Of a stretch of DNA of 64,000 bases, positions 44,367 through 53,008 are shown one piece after another (position 1 is the stretch's first letter; the number at the start of each line of letters is the position of its first letter). The notes beneath the pieces were generated by a model, which did no database searches, was not told the origin of the DNA, and saw only the letters and a list, made by a program, of their open reading frames with translations. This DNA is from Rhizocola hellebori (GTDB lineage: Bacteria > Actinomycetota > Actinomycetes > Mycobacteriales > Micromonosporaceae): assembly GCF_016862955.1 (NCBI RefSeq), contig NZ_BONY01000040.1:1-64000 (forward strand), in the 5' to 3' direction. Both the position numbers and the translations under genes were made by a program.

Positions 44367-44471
44367 TCCAATTCAGGCATCGCTAGCCTTGGATTCGCAG
44401 CATGGGTAGTCGGCGCGGTCGGCGGCGAGTCAGCTATCCGTTCACCTGACCCTTACCCGTGGGAGTAGCGC

Positions 44472-45755
44472 ATGCCCAAAATCAGGTCCACCCTCGCCTC
44501 GCTTGCCGCCGCGATCACTGCGGCGGCCGGTCTGCTCGTCGCCACCGCCGATGCGACCGCCGCGCCAAGCTTCAAGGTGCTGGCGTTCTACAACGGCACC
44601 TGGGATGCCGCACACATCGACTTCGTCAAGGAAGCACGGGTGTGGTTCCCCGCGGCCGCAACGCAGAACGGCTTCGAATGGGAGTCGACCACCGACTGGA
44701 GCCGGATGAACAACCTGTCGGCTTACAAGGTGGTCATGTTCCTCGACGATCTGCCTCCGGCCAGTGTGAGGGGAGCGTTCCAGCAGTACATGCAAAACGG
44801 CGGGGCGTGGATGGGCTTTCACGTGAGCGCGTTCAACACCGATCCCGGTCAATGGAGCTGGTATCACAGCACTTTCCTTGGTACGGGGGCATTCCGCACC
44901 AATACCTGGGGGCCGACCGCGGAGACGCTCAAAACCGAGAAGCGCGACCATCCGTCGACGCTGAGGTTGCCCGCAACCTTCTCCAGCGCCGTCAGCGAGT
45001 GGTATTCGTGGAACAACGATCTGCGGCAGAACCCGAACATCGACATTCTCGCATCGATCGACCAGTCGAGCTTTCCCGTTGGTACAGACCCGAATCAGAC
45101 TTGGTACAGCGGTTACTACCCGATCATCTGGACCAACCGCAACTACAAGATGTTGTACGCCAACTTCGGCCACAACGATATGAACTACGCGAACAACACG
45201 CGGCTGTCATCCACGTTCGCCAGCGAGATGCAGAACCGCTGGCTCATCGACGGGCTGCTGTGGCTAGGTGGCGGTGCCGCGCCGAGCCCGTCGCCGACAC
45301 CGACGGCGACCTCGTCGCCGCAACCCAGCGGCTGGGTCAGCGTGGTGAACAAGAACAGTGGCAAGTGCGTCGACGCGCGCTCGGCCGGCACCGGCAACGG
45401 CACTGCGATCCAGCAGTACACATGTAACAACAGCAATGCTCAGCAATACCAGCTGCAGGCGACCAGCGGCGGGTATGCGCGAGTGAACAACCGCGCCAAC
45501 GGCGCCCAGGTCTGGGATGTGACCGGAGTGTCCACTGCGGACAATGCGGGCATTCAGCTGTGGGCCTATGGCGGTGGCAACAACCAGCAGTGGCTGGCGG
45601 TCGCCGAGGGCGGCGGTTACTACCACTTCGTGAACCGCAACAGCGGCAAGTGTCTTGACGTGCCTGCGGCGTCGACCGCGAACAGCGTGCAGCTGGTGCA
45701 GTACACCTGTAACGGCACGGCCGCGCAGTCGTTCCGCTACGTCCAGCAGCCGTAG
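44472..45755 (+). CDS. Secreted ThuA-like protein with ricin B lectin domain
   Basis: The protein is 427 aa. A Sec signal peptide (about residues 1-31, cleavage after ATAA) leads to a ThuA-like domain (about 34-265) with KVLAFYNGTWD and GGAWMGFHVSAFN as landmarks. A Pro/Ser/Thr linker (about 272-288) connects to a ricin B-type beta-trefoil (about 289-427) with SGKCVDARSAG and SGKCLDVPAAS QxW-type repeats. ThuA-like proteins are tied to sugar (trehalose, glucan) use; the lectin part would bind polysaccharide outside the cell. GGGAG lies 5 nt upstream of ATG 44472. Confidence 0.82.
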   Translation: MPKIRSTLASLAAAITAAAGLLVATADATAAPSFKVLAFYNGTWDAAHIDFVKEARVWFPAAATQNGFEWESTTDWSRMNNLSAYKVVMFLDDLPPASVRGAFQQYMQNGGAWMGFHVSAFNTDPGQWSWYHSTFLGTGAFRTNTWGPTAETLKTEKRDHPSTLRLPATFSSAVSEWYSWNNDLRQNPNIDILASIDQSSFPVGTDPNQTWYSGYYPIIWTNRNYKMLYANFGHNDMNYANNTRLSSTFASEMQNRWLIDGLLWLGGGAAPSPSPTPTATSSPQPSGWVSVVNKNSGKCVDARSAGTGNGTAIQQYTCNNSNAQQYQLQATSGGYARVNNRANGAQVWDVTGVSTADNAGIQLWAYGGGNNQQWLAVAEGGGYYHFVNRNSGKCLDVPAASTANSVQLVQYTCNGTAAQSFRYVQQP

Positions 45756-45761
45756 CCCGGC

Positions 45762-45790
45762 CCGCGCCGGGGCGACCACCCCCGGCGCGG
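45762..45790 (+). terminator. GC hairpin terminator
   Basis: A perfect 11-bp stem (arms 45762-45772 and 45780-45790, loop of 7) directly follows the ThuA-ricin gene stop. There is no U tract. Confidence 0.7.
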
Positions 45791-45955
45791 CCACCGCTGT
45801 CAGCCCGCGCGGGAAATGCGCGGTCGGCAAGGTTGGGCCGGCAGGATGATTGCCGTGCGACAGTAGGCTGCGTCAAGATCCGGGGTGGAGGAGGATCGCG
45901 GTGTTGCTTCGGTCCTGTGAAAGGCATGTCCCTCGACGCCATGGAGCGCAGCCCG

Positions 45956-47410
45956 ATGTCCGAAGCCGCAGAGTCCGAGCGATGCGTTGGAACCAAGCAC
46001 GTGTTGCAGGCGGGGCAAACGCAGCTGCGTTACGACGCGTATGCCGGTGTGGTGTGCGTGCGCCGCGACGACCACAGCCCGCTTGCCGACGTCTTCTACG
46101 TGGCCTATCGCGCGGAGACTGAGCCGGGCGCGACGCCCCGGCCGATCACCTTCCTGTTCAACGGCGGTCCGGGCTCGGCGAGCCTGTGGCTCAACATTGG
46201 CGGCTTCGGTCCCAAGCGTGCGCCCACCGCGACGCCGGAGGCGACGCTGCCCGCGCCTTACCTGTTCGGGGACAACCCGCACACCCTGCTCACCAGCAGC
46301 GACCTGGTGTTCATCGATGCGGTCGGCACCGGGTTCTCCCGGCTCGCCGATGGCGCAAGGCCTGACGAGGTATGGGGAGTCGACCAGGACGTCGAGGTGT
46401 TCGCTCGGGCGATCACGCGCTACTTGACGATCACCGGCTCGTGGAACGCGCCCAGGTACCTGTTCGGCGAGTCCTACGGCACCACGCGCGCGGCGGCTTT
46501 GGTGCACCGTCTGCAAAACCTGGGCCTGGACTTCAACGGCGTGATCCTGCTTTCGACGCTGTTGAACTGGGCCACCACTCAGCCCGGGCTTGACCAGCGC
46601 TACATCAACCTGTTGCCGAGCTATGCGGCCGCCGCCTGGTACCACGGAAAGGTTAAGACCGAAACCGGATCCCTGCACGACTTCCTGCGGGAGGTGCGCG
46701 ACTTCGCGCAAACCGACTACGCCCAGGCGCTGCAGCTGGGCGACCGCCTGGCTCCCGACGCGGAGCGGGTCGTGGCCACGCGGCTGGCCGGCTACCTGGG
46801 GATGGACCCGGCCGAGCTGGGCCGCCGCCGGTTGCGCGTGGAGATGGAGGAGTTCCGGCGCGACCTGCTCAAGGCCGAGGCGCAGGTGATCGGCCGCTTC
46901 GACAGCCGTTTCGTCGCCGAGCACCACTACGTCATCGGCACGGGCTCCTTCGACCCGGCCACCGACGACGCGGCCACAGCCGGAGTCAACAGCGCACACC
47001 TGTCGAGCTTTCATCGCCACCTGGCTGAGGACCTCGCCTACCGCAACGACTTGCACTATCGGCATCTGCACAACATGACGATTTCGCGCGCCTGGGAGTG
47101 GCATCACCAAGCGCCCGGCATCGACGAACCGCTGCAGGTGCCCAACGTAGCGCTCGACCTGTCCGCCGCCATGCGCCGCAACCCGAACCTGCGCGTCTAC
47201 TTCATGGGCGGGGTTTATGACCTCGCCACTCCGTTCTTCGGCGCGGAGTTCGACATCTCCCACCTCTATCTCGGTCCACGGTTACGCGCCAACGTTCAGT
47301 TCAGCTGGTACGAGTCTGGCCACATGACCTTCGTGGACGAGGAAGTGGTCGCCCAGATGGCCAAGGACCTGGCCGGTTTCTACGCCGAAACCACGCGCAA
47401 GCCGTCGTAG
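45956..47410 (+). CDS. S10 family serine carboxypeptidase-like protein
   Basis: The protein is 484 aa, a normal length for S10 peptidases. The motif FNGGPGSASLW (oxyanion region), the nucleophile S173 in GESYG, an Asp in GGVYDLATPF and a His in SGHMTFV form the S10 layout. It lacks a signal peptide, so it would act in the cytoplasm, which is unusual, as most S10 enzymes are secreted or lysosomal. Several starts are possible; the ATG at 45956 has GGAG 9 nt upstream. Its stop lies 31 bp inside the 3' end of the convergent TetR gene. Confidence 0.8.
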   Translation: MSEAAESERCVGTKHVLQAGQTQLRYDAYAGVVCVRRDDHSPLADVFYVAYRAETEPGATPRPITFLFNGGPGSASLWLNIGGFGPKRAPTATPEATLPAPYLFGDNPHTLLTSSDLVFIDAVGTGFSRLADGARPDEVWGVDQDVEVFARAITRYLTITGSWNAPRYLFGESYGTTRAAALVHRLQNLGLDFNGVILLSTLLNWATTQPGLDQRYINLLPSYAAAAWYHGKVKTETGSLHDFLREVRDFAQTDYAQALQLGDRLAPDAERVVATRLAGYLGMDPAELGRRRLRVEMEEFRRDLLKAEAQVIGRFDSRFVAEHHYVIGTGSFDPATDDAATAGVNSAHLSSFHRHLAEDLAYRNDLHYRHLHNMTISRAWEWHHQAPGIDEPLQVPNVALDLSAAMRRNPNLRVYFMGGVYDLATPFFGAEFDISHLYLGPRLRANVQFSWYESGHMTFVDEEVVAQMAKDLAGFYAETTRKPS

Positions 47411-47937
47411 AGGATGGCGAGGCTGCGTTGCAGTACCGGCGCGGAGTAGTCCCCGGTTTCGGCGGCCATGCTGGCGCCCCGGAGCAGGGCGAGGACCTCC
47501 GGCATGGCCACGTCGGAGCGCACGGCGCCAGCGTTTTGGGCGTTGCGCAACAGGCCGGCGATGGCGTCGAGCATGGCCGCGTGCCGGCTGGATTGTTCTG
47601 CCTTGATGTCGGTTCCAGCGCTGTGCAGCGCGTCGGTAAGTGCCTTTTTGCGCTTGGCATCCGCCACGATCTTCGAGAAGAAAGCAAAGAACGCGGTCTG
47701 CGGGTCCCCGGTCGAACGCAGGCGGGCCGCCTCGTCCAGCAGCAGGTCGATGCGAGCCATCACAATCGCTTGGTATAGCGCCTCTTTGGTCGCGAAATGC
47801 CGGTAGAGCGTCCCGACGCCGACACCTGCCCGGCGGGCGATCTCGTCCATGCGGGCGGAGAGTCCCTGTTCGTCCAGGACTTCTTCGGCTGCTTGCAGAA
47901 CCCGCATCCGATTGCGAACCGCGTCCGAGCGGATCAT
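47380..47937 (-). CDS. TetR family transcriptional regulator
   Basis: The protein is 185 aa. The HTH reads MDEIARRAGVGVGTLYRHFA (about residues 30-49), with KEALYQAIV following, typical of TetR. The C-terminal effector domain is not conserved. It is divergent from the aldo/keto reductase gene and lies next to two identical-architecture inverted repeats, so it likely represses that gene and itself. Its 3' end overlaps the S10 gene by 31 bp. The inducer is unknown. Confidence 0.88.
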   Translation of the reverse strand: MIRSDAVRNRMRVLQAAEEVLDEQGLSARMDEIARRAGVGVGTLYRHFATKEALYQAIVMARIDLLLDEAARLRSTGDPQTAFFAFFSKIVADAKRKKALTDALHSAGTDIKAEQSSRHAAMLDAIAGLLRNAQNAGAVRSDVAMPEVLALLRGASMAAETGDYSAPVLQRSLAILYDGLRVVSA

Positions 47938-47950
47938 GCGGTCACCCGCC

Positions 47951-47980
47951 TTGACAAACGGAATCTAAGTTCCGTATCTT
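47951..47980 (+). promoter_or_regulatory. Sigma-70-like promoter, TTGACA-N18-TATCTT
   Basis: TTGACA at 47951-47956 and TATCTT at 47975-47980, with an 18-bp spacer, direct transcription to the aldo/keto reductase gene at 48018. The spacer holds the first operator-like repeat, so bound repressor would block polymerase. Confidence 0.6.
47959..47974. promoter_or_regulatory. TetR operator 1, CGGAA-N6-TTCCG
   Basis: A 16-bp inverted repeat inside the promoter spacer. The same arms and spacing return at 47985-48000, 26 bp on, which supports a specific regulator site rather than chance. Confidence 0.7.
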
Positions 47981-47984
47981 CAAC

Positions 47985-48000
47985 CGGAATCACGATTCCG
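47985..48000. promoter_or_regulatory. TetR operator 2, CGGAA-N6-TTCCG
   Basis: Second copy of the 16-bp inverted repeat (here longer, CGGAAT/ATTCCG) just downstream of the -10 box. The pair is probably bound by the divergently encoded TetR regulator. Confidence 0.7.
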
Positions 48001-48017
48001 ATTCTATCGGGGGAGAA

Positions 48018-49031
48018 ATGGACTACCTGACGCTGGGCCGATCTGGCCTGCGCGTGTCCCGCGCCTGCCTGGGCACGATGAACTTCGGCACCGACCCGCA
48101 AGCGCCCACAGCCGAGCCCGAGGCGGCCCGCATCATCGGCGAATTCCTTGACCAGGGCCACAATTTCATCGACACAGCCGACACCTATCGAGGCGGGACC
48201 AGTGAAGAGGTCGTCGGCCGGGCGATCGCCCACCGCCGAGCCGAGGTCGTCCTAGCCACCAAAGGTGCAGCGCCGCAAGGCCCCGGCCCCAACGATCGCG
48301 GCCTGTCCCGGATTCACCTGACCCGAGCCCTGGAGGCCAGCCTTCGCCGGCTCGGCACCGACCATGTCGACCTGTACCAATGCCATGTGCCCGACCCACA
48401 GACGCCGGCCGAGGAAACGATGGCAGCGCTTGACGATTTCGTGCGCTCGGGCAAAGTCCGCTACCTCGGCTGCTCCAACTTCACCGCCGCGGGCATTGTG
48501 AGCTCTCAATGGGCGGCTGAACGCCACCACGGTGCCGCATTTATCAGCCTGCAAGCCAACTACTCCCTGATCGCCCGCGCGGTCGAAACCGAAATTCTGC
48601 CCACCTGCCAACGCCACGGCCTCGGTGTTCTTGCCTACAGCCCGCTGGGCAGCGGTCTGCTCGCCGGCCGGTACCAGCGAGGCGCCGCGCCGGACCACGG
48701 ATCGCGGCTGGCCCAATGGGCAGCCATGCCCAGCCCGGTCGCCCGCGCTTTCGTCGCCGGCCTGCTAGCCGAACGACACTTCGACGTCGCCGACGAAGTC
48801 GCAGCCGTGGCTGCCGAGCTGGAAACCGACCCTGCAACCGTCGCCCTCGCCTGGGTCGCCAGCCGTCCCGACATCACCTCGGTCATCCTCGGCCCCCGCT
48901 CGGCCGGTCAGCTGGCGGCCAACCTCACCGGCCTGGCCACCAGCCTCCCGCAGGCGATACTCGAACGTTTGGACGCCGCGACCAGGTTCACCGTCACCCC
49001 GCCCGTGACCGGCCAGCATCATGGCGCATGA
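48018..49031 (+). CDS. Aldo/keto reductase
   Basis: The protein is 337 aa, standard for the family. The catalytic residues are visible as D in FIDTADTYRGG, K in VVLATKG and H in LYQCHVPD, and the NADP-binding end has SVILGPRSAGQLAANLTGL. It reduces carbonyls with NADPH in the cytoplasm; the substrate is unknown. A divergent TetR gene and two operators lie immediately upstream, so it is probably induced by the compound it detoxifies or uses. The ATG at 48018 follows GGGGGAGAA. Confidence 0.9.
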   Translation: MDYLTLGRSGLRVSRACLGTMNFGTDPQAPTAEPEAARIIGEFLDQGHNFIDTADTYRGGTSEEVVGRAIAHRRAEVVLATKGAAPQGPGPNDRGLSRIHLTRALEASLRRLGTDHVDLYQCHVPDPQTPAEETMAALDDFVRSGKVRYLGCSNFTAAGIVSSQWAAERHHGAAFISLQANYSLIARAVETEILPTCQRHGLGVLAYSPLGSGLLAGRYQRGAAPDHGSRLAQWAAMPSPVARAFVAGLLAERHFDVADEVAAVAAELETDPATVALAWVASRPDITSVILGPRSAGQLAANLTGLATSLPQAILERLDAATRFTVTPPVTGQHHGA

Positions 49032-49046
49032 GCCGGTTCAGCCGGC

Positions 49047-49577
49047 CTATCGCCGTAGTCGCTCGCCGAGTGTTGCGGGCAGCACGTTGGACAAGACCTC
49101 GTAGGCAGGGTCCCGGCGGAGCCATAGCAGGCGATGTCGGCTCCCGTCACTCATTCCGAGCCGGAGCGCGTCGGTTGTTATGCCTTGTTTCAGACGCGCA
49201 GCGACCACTGCATCGAAGTAGATGACCTTGTTGGTTGGATGCTCGGCCAGCAGCGCAGCCGGATCAAACGAGCTCAATGCGGATTCGGGAGGTGGCGTGC
49301 CAACCGTCGGACCGAAGCCGTGCGAAGCGGACTCGTTCCAGCTCAGCCGCCGCCGGATCAAGCCGGTATGAGTGAGCCAAAGCTCGCCGTGAACCCAATC
49401 GAGCCATCCGGTGGTGCAACTCTTACTCAAGCAAAGCGCCACGTCGGTCACGCGGTAATGGTAGAGGTCGGGCCGGGTCGTGGTCAGTCCAGCGGCGGGC
49501 GGTCGAGGACCTCCACGAACACTTTGGCAGAAGTCATCGCCGTGCGGTTTAGGCGTGCCGGGCAGATGTCGCCCCAC
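49047..49577 (-). CDS. Hypothetical protein, PH-like strand pattern
   Basis: The ORF is 176 aa; the true start is probably further in. The first about 40 residues are Pro/Arg-rich and look non-coding; the convincing part begins around VTDVALCLSKS (about residue 43) and contains GWLDWVHGELWLTHTGLIRRR, VIYFDAVVAARLKQG and RHRLLWLRRD. That strand order resembles small PH-like domains, but I do not recognise a family. No membrane segment is seen. It lies 3' to 3' with the aldo/keto reductase gene. Confidence 0.5.
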   Translation of the reverse strand: MGRHLPGTPKPHGDDFCQSVRGGPRPPAAGLTTTRPDLYHYRVTDVALCLSKSCTTGWLDWVHGELWLTHTGLIRRRLSWNESASHGFGPTVGTPPPESALSSFDPAALLAEHPTNKVIYFDAVVAARLKQGITTDALRLGMSDGSRHRLLWLRRDPAYEVLSNVLPATLGERLRR

Positions 49578-49612
49578 GTTTTCCCGGCCGCGCTCATCTG
49601 TAGTCTGACGGC

Positions 49613-50578
49613 GTGATCGATCCGGTCAACGCCTCATTCCGGCAGCGCCCGCCCTGGTTCGGTGGACATCTGCAGACCGTCCACGACCGTGTGGCCCGGC
49701 CGCGCTACGACCTGTCCACCGTGGGGGAGCAGAGCCAGCTGCTGGTGGAAGTCAGCGACGGCGATCGGCTCGTGGTGCAGCTGCATCGGGTCCAAGGCGA
49801 CGGGCCGGTGGTGGCATTGGTGCACGGGCTCGGCGGATCGGCGGAGTCGGACTACATCCGGGCCACCACTTTCGGGCTGGTACGGGCCGGGTTCACGGTG
49901 GGCCGCATCGATCTGCGGGGCGCGGGCCTGTCCGGGGAACACAGCCGGGGCATGTATCACGCCGGACGGACAGAGGATCTGCGCGCCGCATTGAGCGCGC
50001 TGGCCAGGTTCGGGCCGGTGGCCCCGGTCGGCTTTTCGCTGGGCGGCAACCTGGTCCTCAAGCTACTCGGCGAGCCGTTGCCGGAGGTACCCGTGGTGGC
50101 GGGGGCCACCGTGTCGGCGCCGCTGGATCTGGCGCTCGGCACGCAACATCTGGGCAGGGTGAGCTTCGGCGCCTACGAGTGGTATCTGATGGTGAAGATG
50201 CGCCGCGATGCCACCCGGCCCACTTCGGCGGTGACGGCTCAGGAGCGGGCGACTATCGCTCGTACCAAGACAATTCTCGACTTCGACAACGCGATCACCT
50301 CCCGCCGGCACGGTTGGCGTGATGCCGCCGAGTATTACGCGGTGAACTCGTCGCTCGGCTTCCTGCCGAAGATCGGCACGCCAACCCTCGTCATCCATTC
50401 GATGGACGACCCGATGATCCCTAGCGAGCCCTATCGTGCCGTGCGCTGGGACGAGCTGCCCGCCATCACCAGACTCATCACCCCGCACGGCGGTCACGTC
50501 GGATTTCACGCCAAAGGCGAGCGTTTGCCTTGGTACGTAGGCCGCATCGCCCAGTTCCTCCGCGACACCGCCGCCTAG
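49613..50578 (+). CDS. Alpha/beta hydrolase, YheT-like
   Basis: The protein is 321 aa, matching the YheT group. It has the early PPWFGGHLQT motif, the HGLGGSAESDY oxyanion loop, the nucleophile Ser in FSLGGN, an Asp in DDPMIPSEPY and a His in HGGHVGFHA. YheT proteins are esterases or hydrolases of unknown natural substrate, probably cytoplasmic. The GTG start at 49613 is used. Its stop overlaps the end of the convergent lipoprotein gene by 4 bp. Confidence 0.82.
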   Translation: MIDPVNASFRQRPPWFGGHLQTVHDRVARPRYDLSTVGEQSQLLVEVSDGDRLVVQLHRVQGDGPVVALVHGLGGSAESDYIRATTFGLVRAGFTVGRIDLRGAGLSGEHSRGMYHAGRTEDLRAALSALARFGPVAPVGFSLGGNLVLKLLGEPLPEVPVVAGATVSAPLDLALGTQHLGRVSFGAYEWYLMVKMRRDATRPTSAVTAQERATIARTKTILDFDNAITSRRHGWRDAAEYYAVNSSLGFLPKIGTPTLVIHSMDDPMIPSEPYRAVRWDELPAITRLITPHGGHVGFHAKGERLPWYVGRIAQFLRDTAA

Positions 50579-50943
50579 GGGCACGTCACCCGATCCGGCT
50601 TTCGTTCCTCGTGCCGGTGGAACCACAGCACGTAGCAGAAGGTGTACTCGGTAAAGTCGGTCGGCCAGAAGTCGGAGTCGGCGCCGTAGGCGACGAGCCG
50701 GATGGTCAGGCTGACCCCCTCGGTGGCGGCGGTGTCCACACCCTCCACTTGGACCACCTCAAGGTGGTGCTCAATGGCGCGCCGCGCCACGAGTTCTGCC
50801 GGGACTGCCTGGTTGCTCCTGGGATCGATGTCATTGTGCGCTCTGGCTGCCAGCTCGTCGGCGGATACGCGGGCCCGCTCCTGTGGGCTGCCGCATCCGG
50901 CCAGCCCCACCATGGCGACAGTCAGTAGCACGGCTGCTTTCAT
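50575..50943 (-). CDS. Small putative lipoprotein
   Basis: The protein is 122 aa. The signal segment MKAAVLLTVAMVGLAGCGS has the lipobox LAGC at residues 14-17. The mature domain of about 100 aa is mixed alpha/beta; its two Cys, in YTFCYVLWFH and at the C-terminus (VTCP), may pair. I do not recognise the family. It is the second of two minus-strand exported-protein genes; the one before it lies 76 bp upstream. Confidence 0.65.
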   Translation of the reverse strand: MKAAVLLTVAMVGLAGCGSPQERARVSADELAARAHNDIDPRSNQAVPAELVARRAIEHHLEVVQVEGVDTAATEGVSLTIRLVAYGADSDFWPTDFTEYTFCYVLWFHRHEERKPDRVTCP

Positions 50944-51018
50944 GTCGACGATTGTCGGTGACTTCGAGGGGTGGCCGGATGAGCAGTTGGTCTCAGCCGC
51001 GTCTGAGTAGGTACTCAG

Positions 51019-51468
51019 CTATTCGCAGACGTGCCATTGGCCGTTTTCCTTCAGCAGCGGGAAGCCTTGGGTGAATTCCGCGCCGGTCTCCGCCTGTGTC
51101 AAGCGCATGGTGACAATCGCGGTCACAGTGGTGTTGCGGGTCGTGACGTTGGTTCCGATCACGCGATAGCTGCTGATTTTCAGCTGGGCGGCCTGCACCC
51201 TGGTGAACTCGGCCTCTGTCCGCTGGGCGCGCAGCTTGCTGCAGAGGCTGGCGTATGCCGTGGAATAGTCCCCGGCCATCACTTCGTCGACATACTTCGT
51301 CGCCGCCTGCTGTGCCGGGCCGGTGGCTTCGGCGACGGTGCGGAACAGGAAGATTCCGCCGACGATGGCGCCGCCGCAGCAAAGCACGAGGACAATGCCA
51401 ACCACTATCAGGATGGTACGAACGTTGTTGCGTGGCCGCACGGGTGGAGGAGGTGGCTCGAACGTCAT
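51019..51468 (-). CDS. Membrane-anchored protein with small external domain
   Basis: The protein is 149 aa. A Pro-rich head (FEPPPPPVRPRNN) precedes one transmembrane helix (about residues 17-42, ILIVVGIVLVLCCGGAIVGG). The external part (about 50-149) looks like the DUF4878/lumazine-binding-like fold from its pattern AATKYVDEVMAGDYSTAYAS...LLKENGQWHVCE; this is an inference. Such proteins are common near actinobacterial exported proteins. The start at 51468 has no strong ribosome binding site. Confidence 0.65.
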   Translation of the reverse strand: MTFEPPPPPVRPRNNVRTILIVVGIVLVLCCGGAIVGGIFLFRTVAEATGPAQQAATKYVDEVMAGDYSTAYASLCSKLRAQRTEAEFTRVQAAQLKISSYRVIGTNVTTRNTTVTAIVTMRLTQAETGAEFTQGFPLLKENGQWHVCE

Positions 51469-51509
51469 GCGGCCAATGTAGACGGTCGCCGCCACCTCCT
51501 CGGGTCACG

Positions 51510-52976
51510 CTAACGCTGAAGCGTCAGCACACCCGGCCGGTACGGCAGCAGGCCATAGTCGCCGCCGGAGCTGGGACTGCGGCCCTGATAGAGCAGCTGC
51601 AGACTGCACGCGTCGACGGTCATGGTCTGATCGGGGTTGGTGCGAACCAGGTCGCCATGGCTGATGTCGTTGGTCCAGGTGGCACCGCTGTTGGCCTTGC
51701 CCGCGAAGGGATTGCTCTCGGATGCCGCCTGCGGCGTCCACGATCCGCCAAGGCTGCTTGAGGTGAACGAGCGGAAGTATCTCCCGTTCGCGCCGATCGC
51801 CTCGACCAACATGAGGTACTGGTTCTGGCCCTGGATTTTGTAGACCTGAACCCCCTCAAAGAGGTTGTTCGTCGAGTCGCTCATGATGATTGTCGATGCG
51901 CTTCCGAAGTTGCCCGGGAAGTTGCCGATCGGCATGGTGGACCGGTAGATCTTGCCGTTGTCCCCGGCGAAGAACAGATACATGGTGGTGCTGTCGCCGA
52001 TCAGCGTCTGGTCGATAGGCCCGGTGCCGGAGCCGGAAATGCTGCCGGAGAAGAGCGCGCTGGGAGCCGACCACCCGTTGGCATTGGTGGGGTCGGACGA
52101 CGTCCGGTAGACGAAGGGGGTCGCGCCCCACTGATAGGCGAGGACCCAGATGTTCCTCGGAGCGAAGTAGAACAGCGTCGGCGCAACAGTGGAGCTGGAC
52201 ATGGTGTTCTGCGCGGCGCCGGCCATGTCGGACCAATTCGTGAAGAGGCTGAAGTTCATCGAGCCCCACGTCGATCCCTGATCGTGCGTGGTTCCGTAGA
52301 CCAGATGCCTGCCGTTGAAGACGACGGAGGTGAAGTCCTTGAGCGACACCCAACCCGACTTCGGGTTCGCGAGCGAGCCCGTCGACGTCCAGCGATACGT
52401 CGAAGGAAGGGTGCAGCCCCCGCCGCCGCCCGTCGAATTGTTGACGAACGAAGCGTCGTCGATGTAGAAACCGTCGGTGCCGGCCGTAGTCTCTGCGCGG
52501 AACCGTGCGTCTGTCAGCGTCCCGCTCCAGGACACGGTTACGGTTCCGGTGAGCTGCGTCCAGCCGGAGGCGTTCACCGCGCCCTGTGCCAGGGCGATAT
52601 AGTTCGTTGTCCCGTTGGCAGTTATCTGCAACGTGACCTTGCCGGTCGGGGTCCCGGTCTGCGATCGCATCCACACGCTCGTGGTGAAGCTGGCGCCATT
52701 TGCCACCAAGGAAATCGCATTCTGGGTGGGGCCGTTCCACGCGGCGGTGCGGCCGGTGTACAACAGCGAACGCGCGCCGCCGTGGAACACACTGGTGTTG
52801 GAGGCGAGTGTTCCAGCGCCAAACACACCCCAGCCGGTGGTGCCACCCTCCATGTCGGGGTTCGTCAGCAGATTCCCGCTCGCGGCCACGGCCGGAGCGG
52901 TATAGACCGACCCAGTCCCCAGCGAAGCCAGCGTCAGGACGAGGGCAAGACCTAACGAGCGAATCTTCTTATGCAT
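51510..52976 (-). CDS. GH62 alpha-L-arabinofuranosidase with N-terminal CBM
   Basis: The protein is 488 aa and secreted (signal peptide about 1-33). Residues 35-178 form a carbohydrate-binding module of the CBM4_9 kind. The GH62 domain (about 188-488) has [48 protein letters not shown], and [11 protein letters not shown] at the end. Likely acidic catalytic residues are D213, D321 and E373. The enzyme removes arabinose from arabinoxylan outside the cell. It follows the esterase gene after 32 bp, forming a xylan-degrading operon. GGGAG lies 7 nt upstream of ATG 52976. Confidence 0.88.
   Translation of the reverse strand: MHKKIRSLGLALVLTLASLGTGSVYTAPAVAASGNLLTNPDMEGGTTGWGVFGAGTLASNTSVFHGGARSLLYTGRTAAWNGPTQNAISLVANGASFTTSVWMRSQTGTPTGKVTLQITANGTTNYIALAQGAVNASGWTQLTGTVTVSWSGTLTDARFRAETTAGTDGFYIDDASFVNNSTGGGGGCTLPSTYRWTSTGSLANPKSGWVSLKDFTSVVFNGRHLVYGTTHDQGSTWGSMNFSLFTNWSDMAGAAQNTMSSSTVAPTLFYFAPRNIWVLAYQWGATPFVYRTSSDPTNANGWSAPSALFSGSISGSGTGPIDQTLIGDSTTMYLFFAGDNGKIYRSTMPIGNFPGNFGSASTIIMSDSTNNLFEGVQVYKIQGQNQYLMLVEAIGANGRYFRSFTSSSLGGSWTPQAASESNPFAGKANSGATWTNDISHGDLVRTNPDQTMTVDACSLQLLYQGRSPSSGGDYGLLPYRPGVLTLQR
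52443..52874 (-). repeat. Binding module copy in the GH62 gene
   Basis: Codes for residues 35-178 of the GH62 protein. It is closely related to the module at 53012-53443: shared runs include [14 protein letters not shown] / [14 protein letters not shown] and the end TTAGTDGF. Confidence 0.85.
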
Positions 52977-53008
52977 TCGATACTCCCATTCCTAAGGGTC
53001 GTGGAGGC

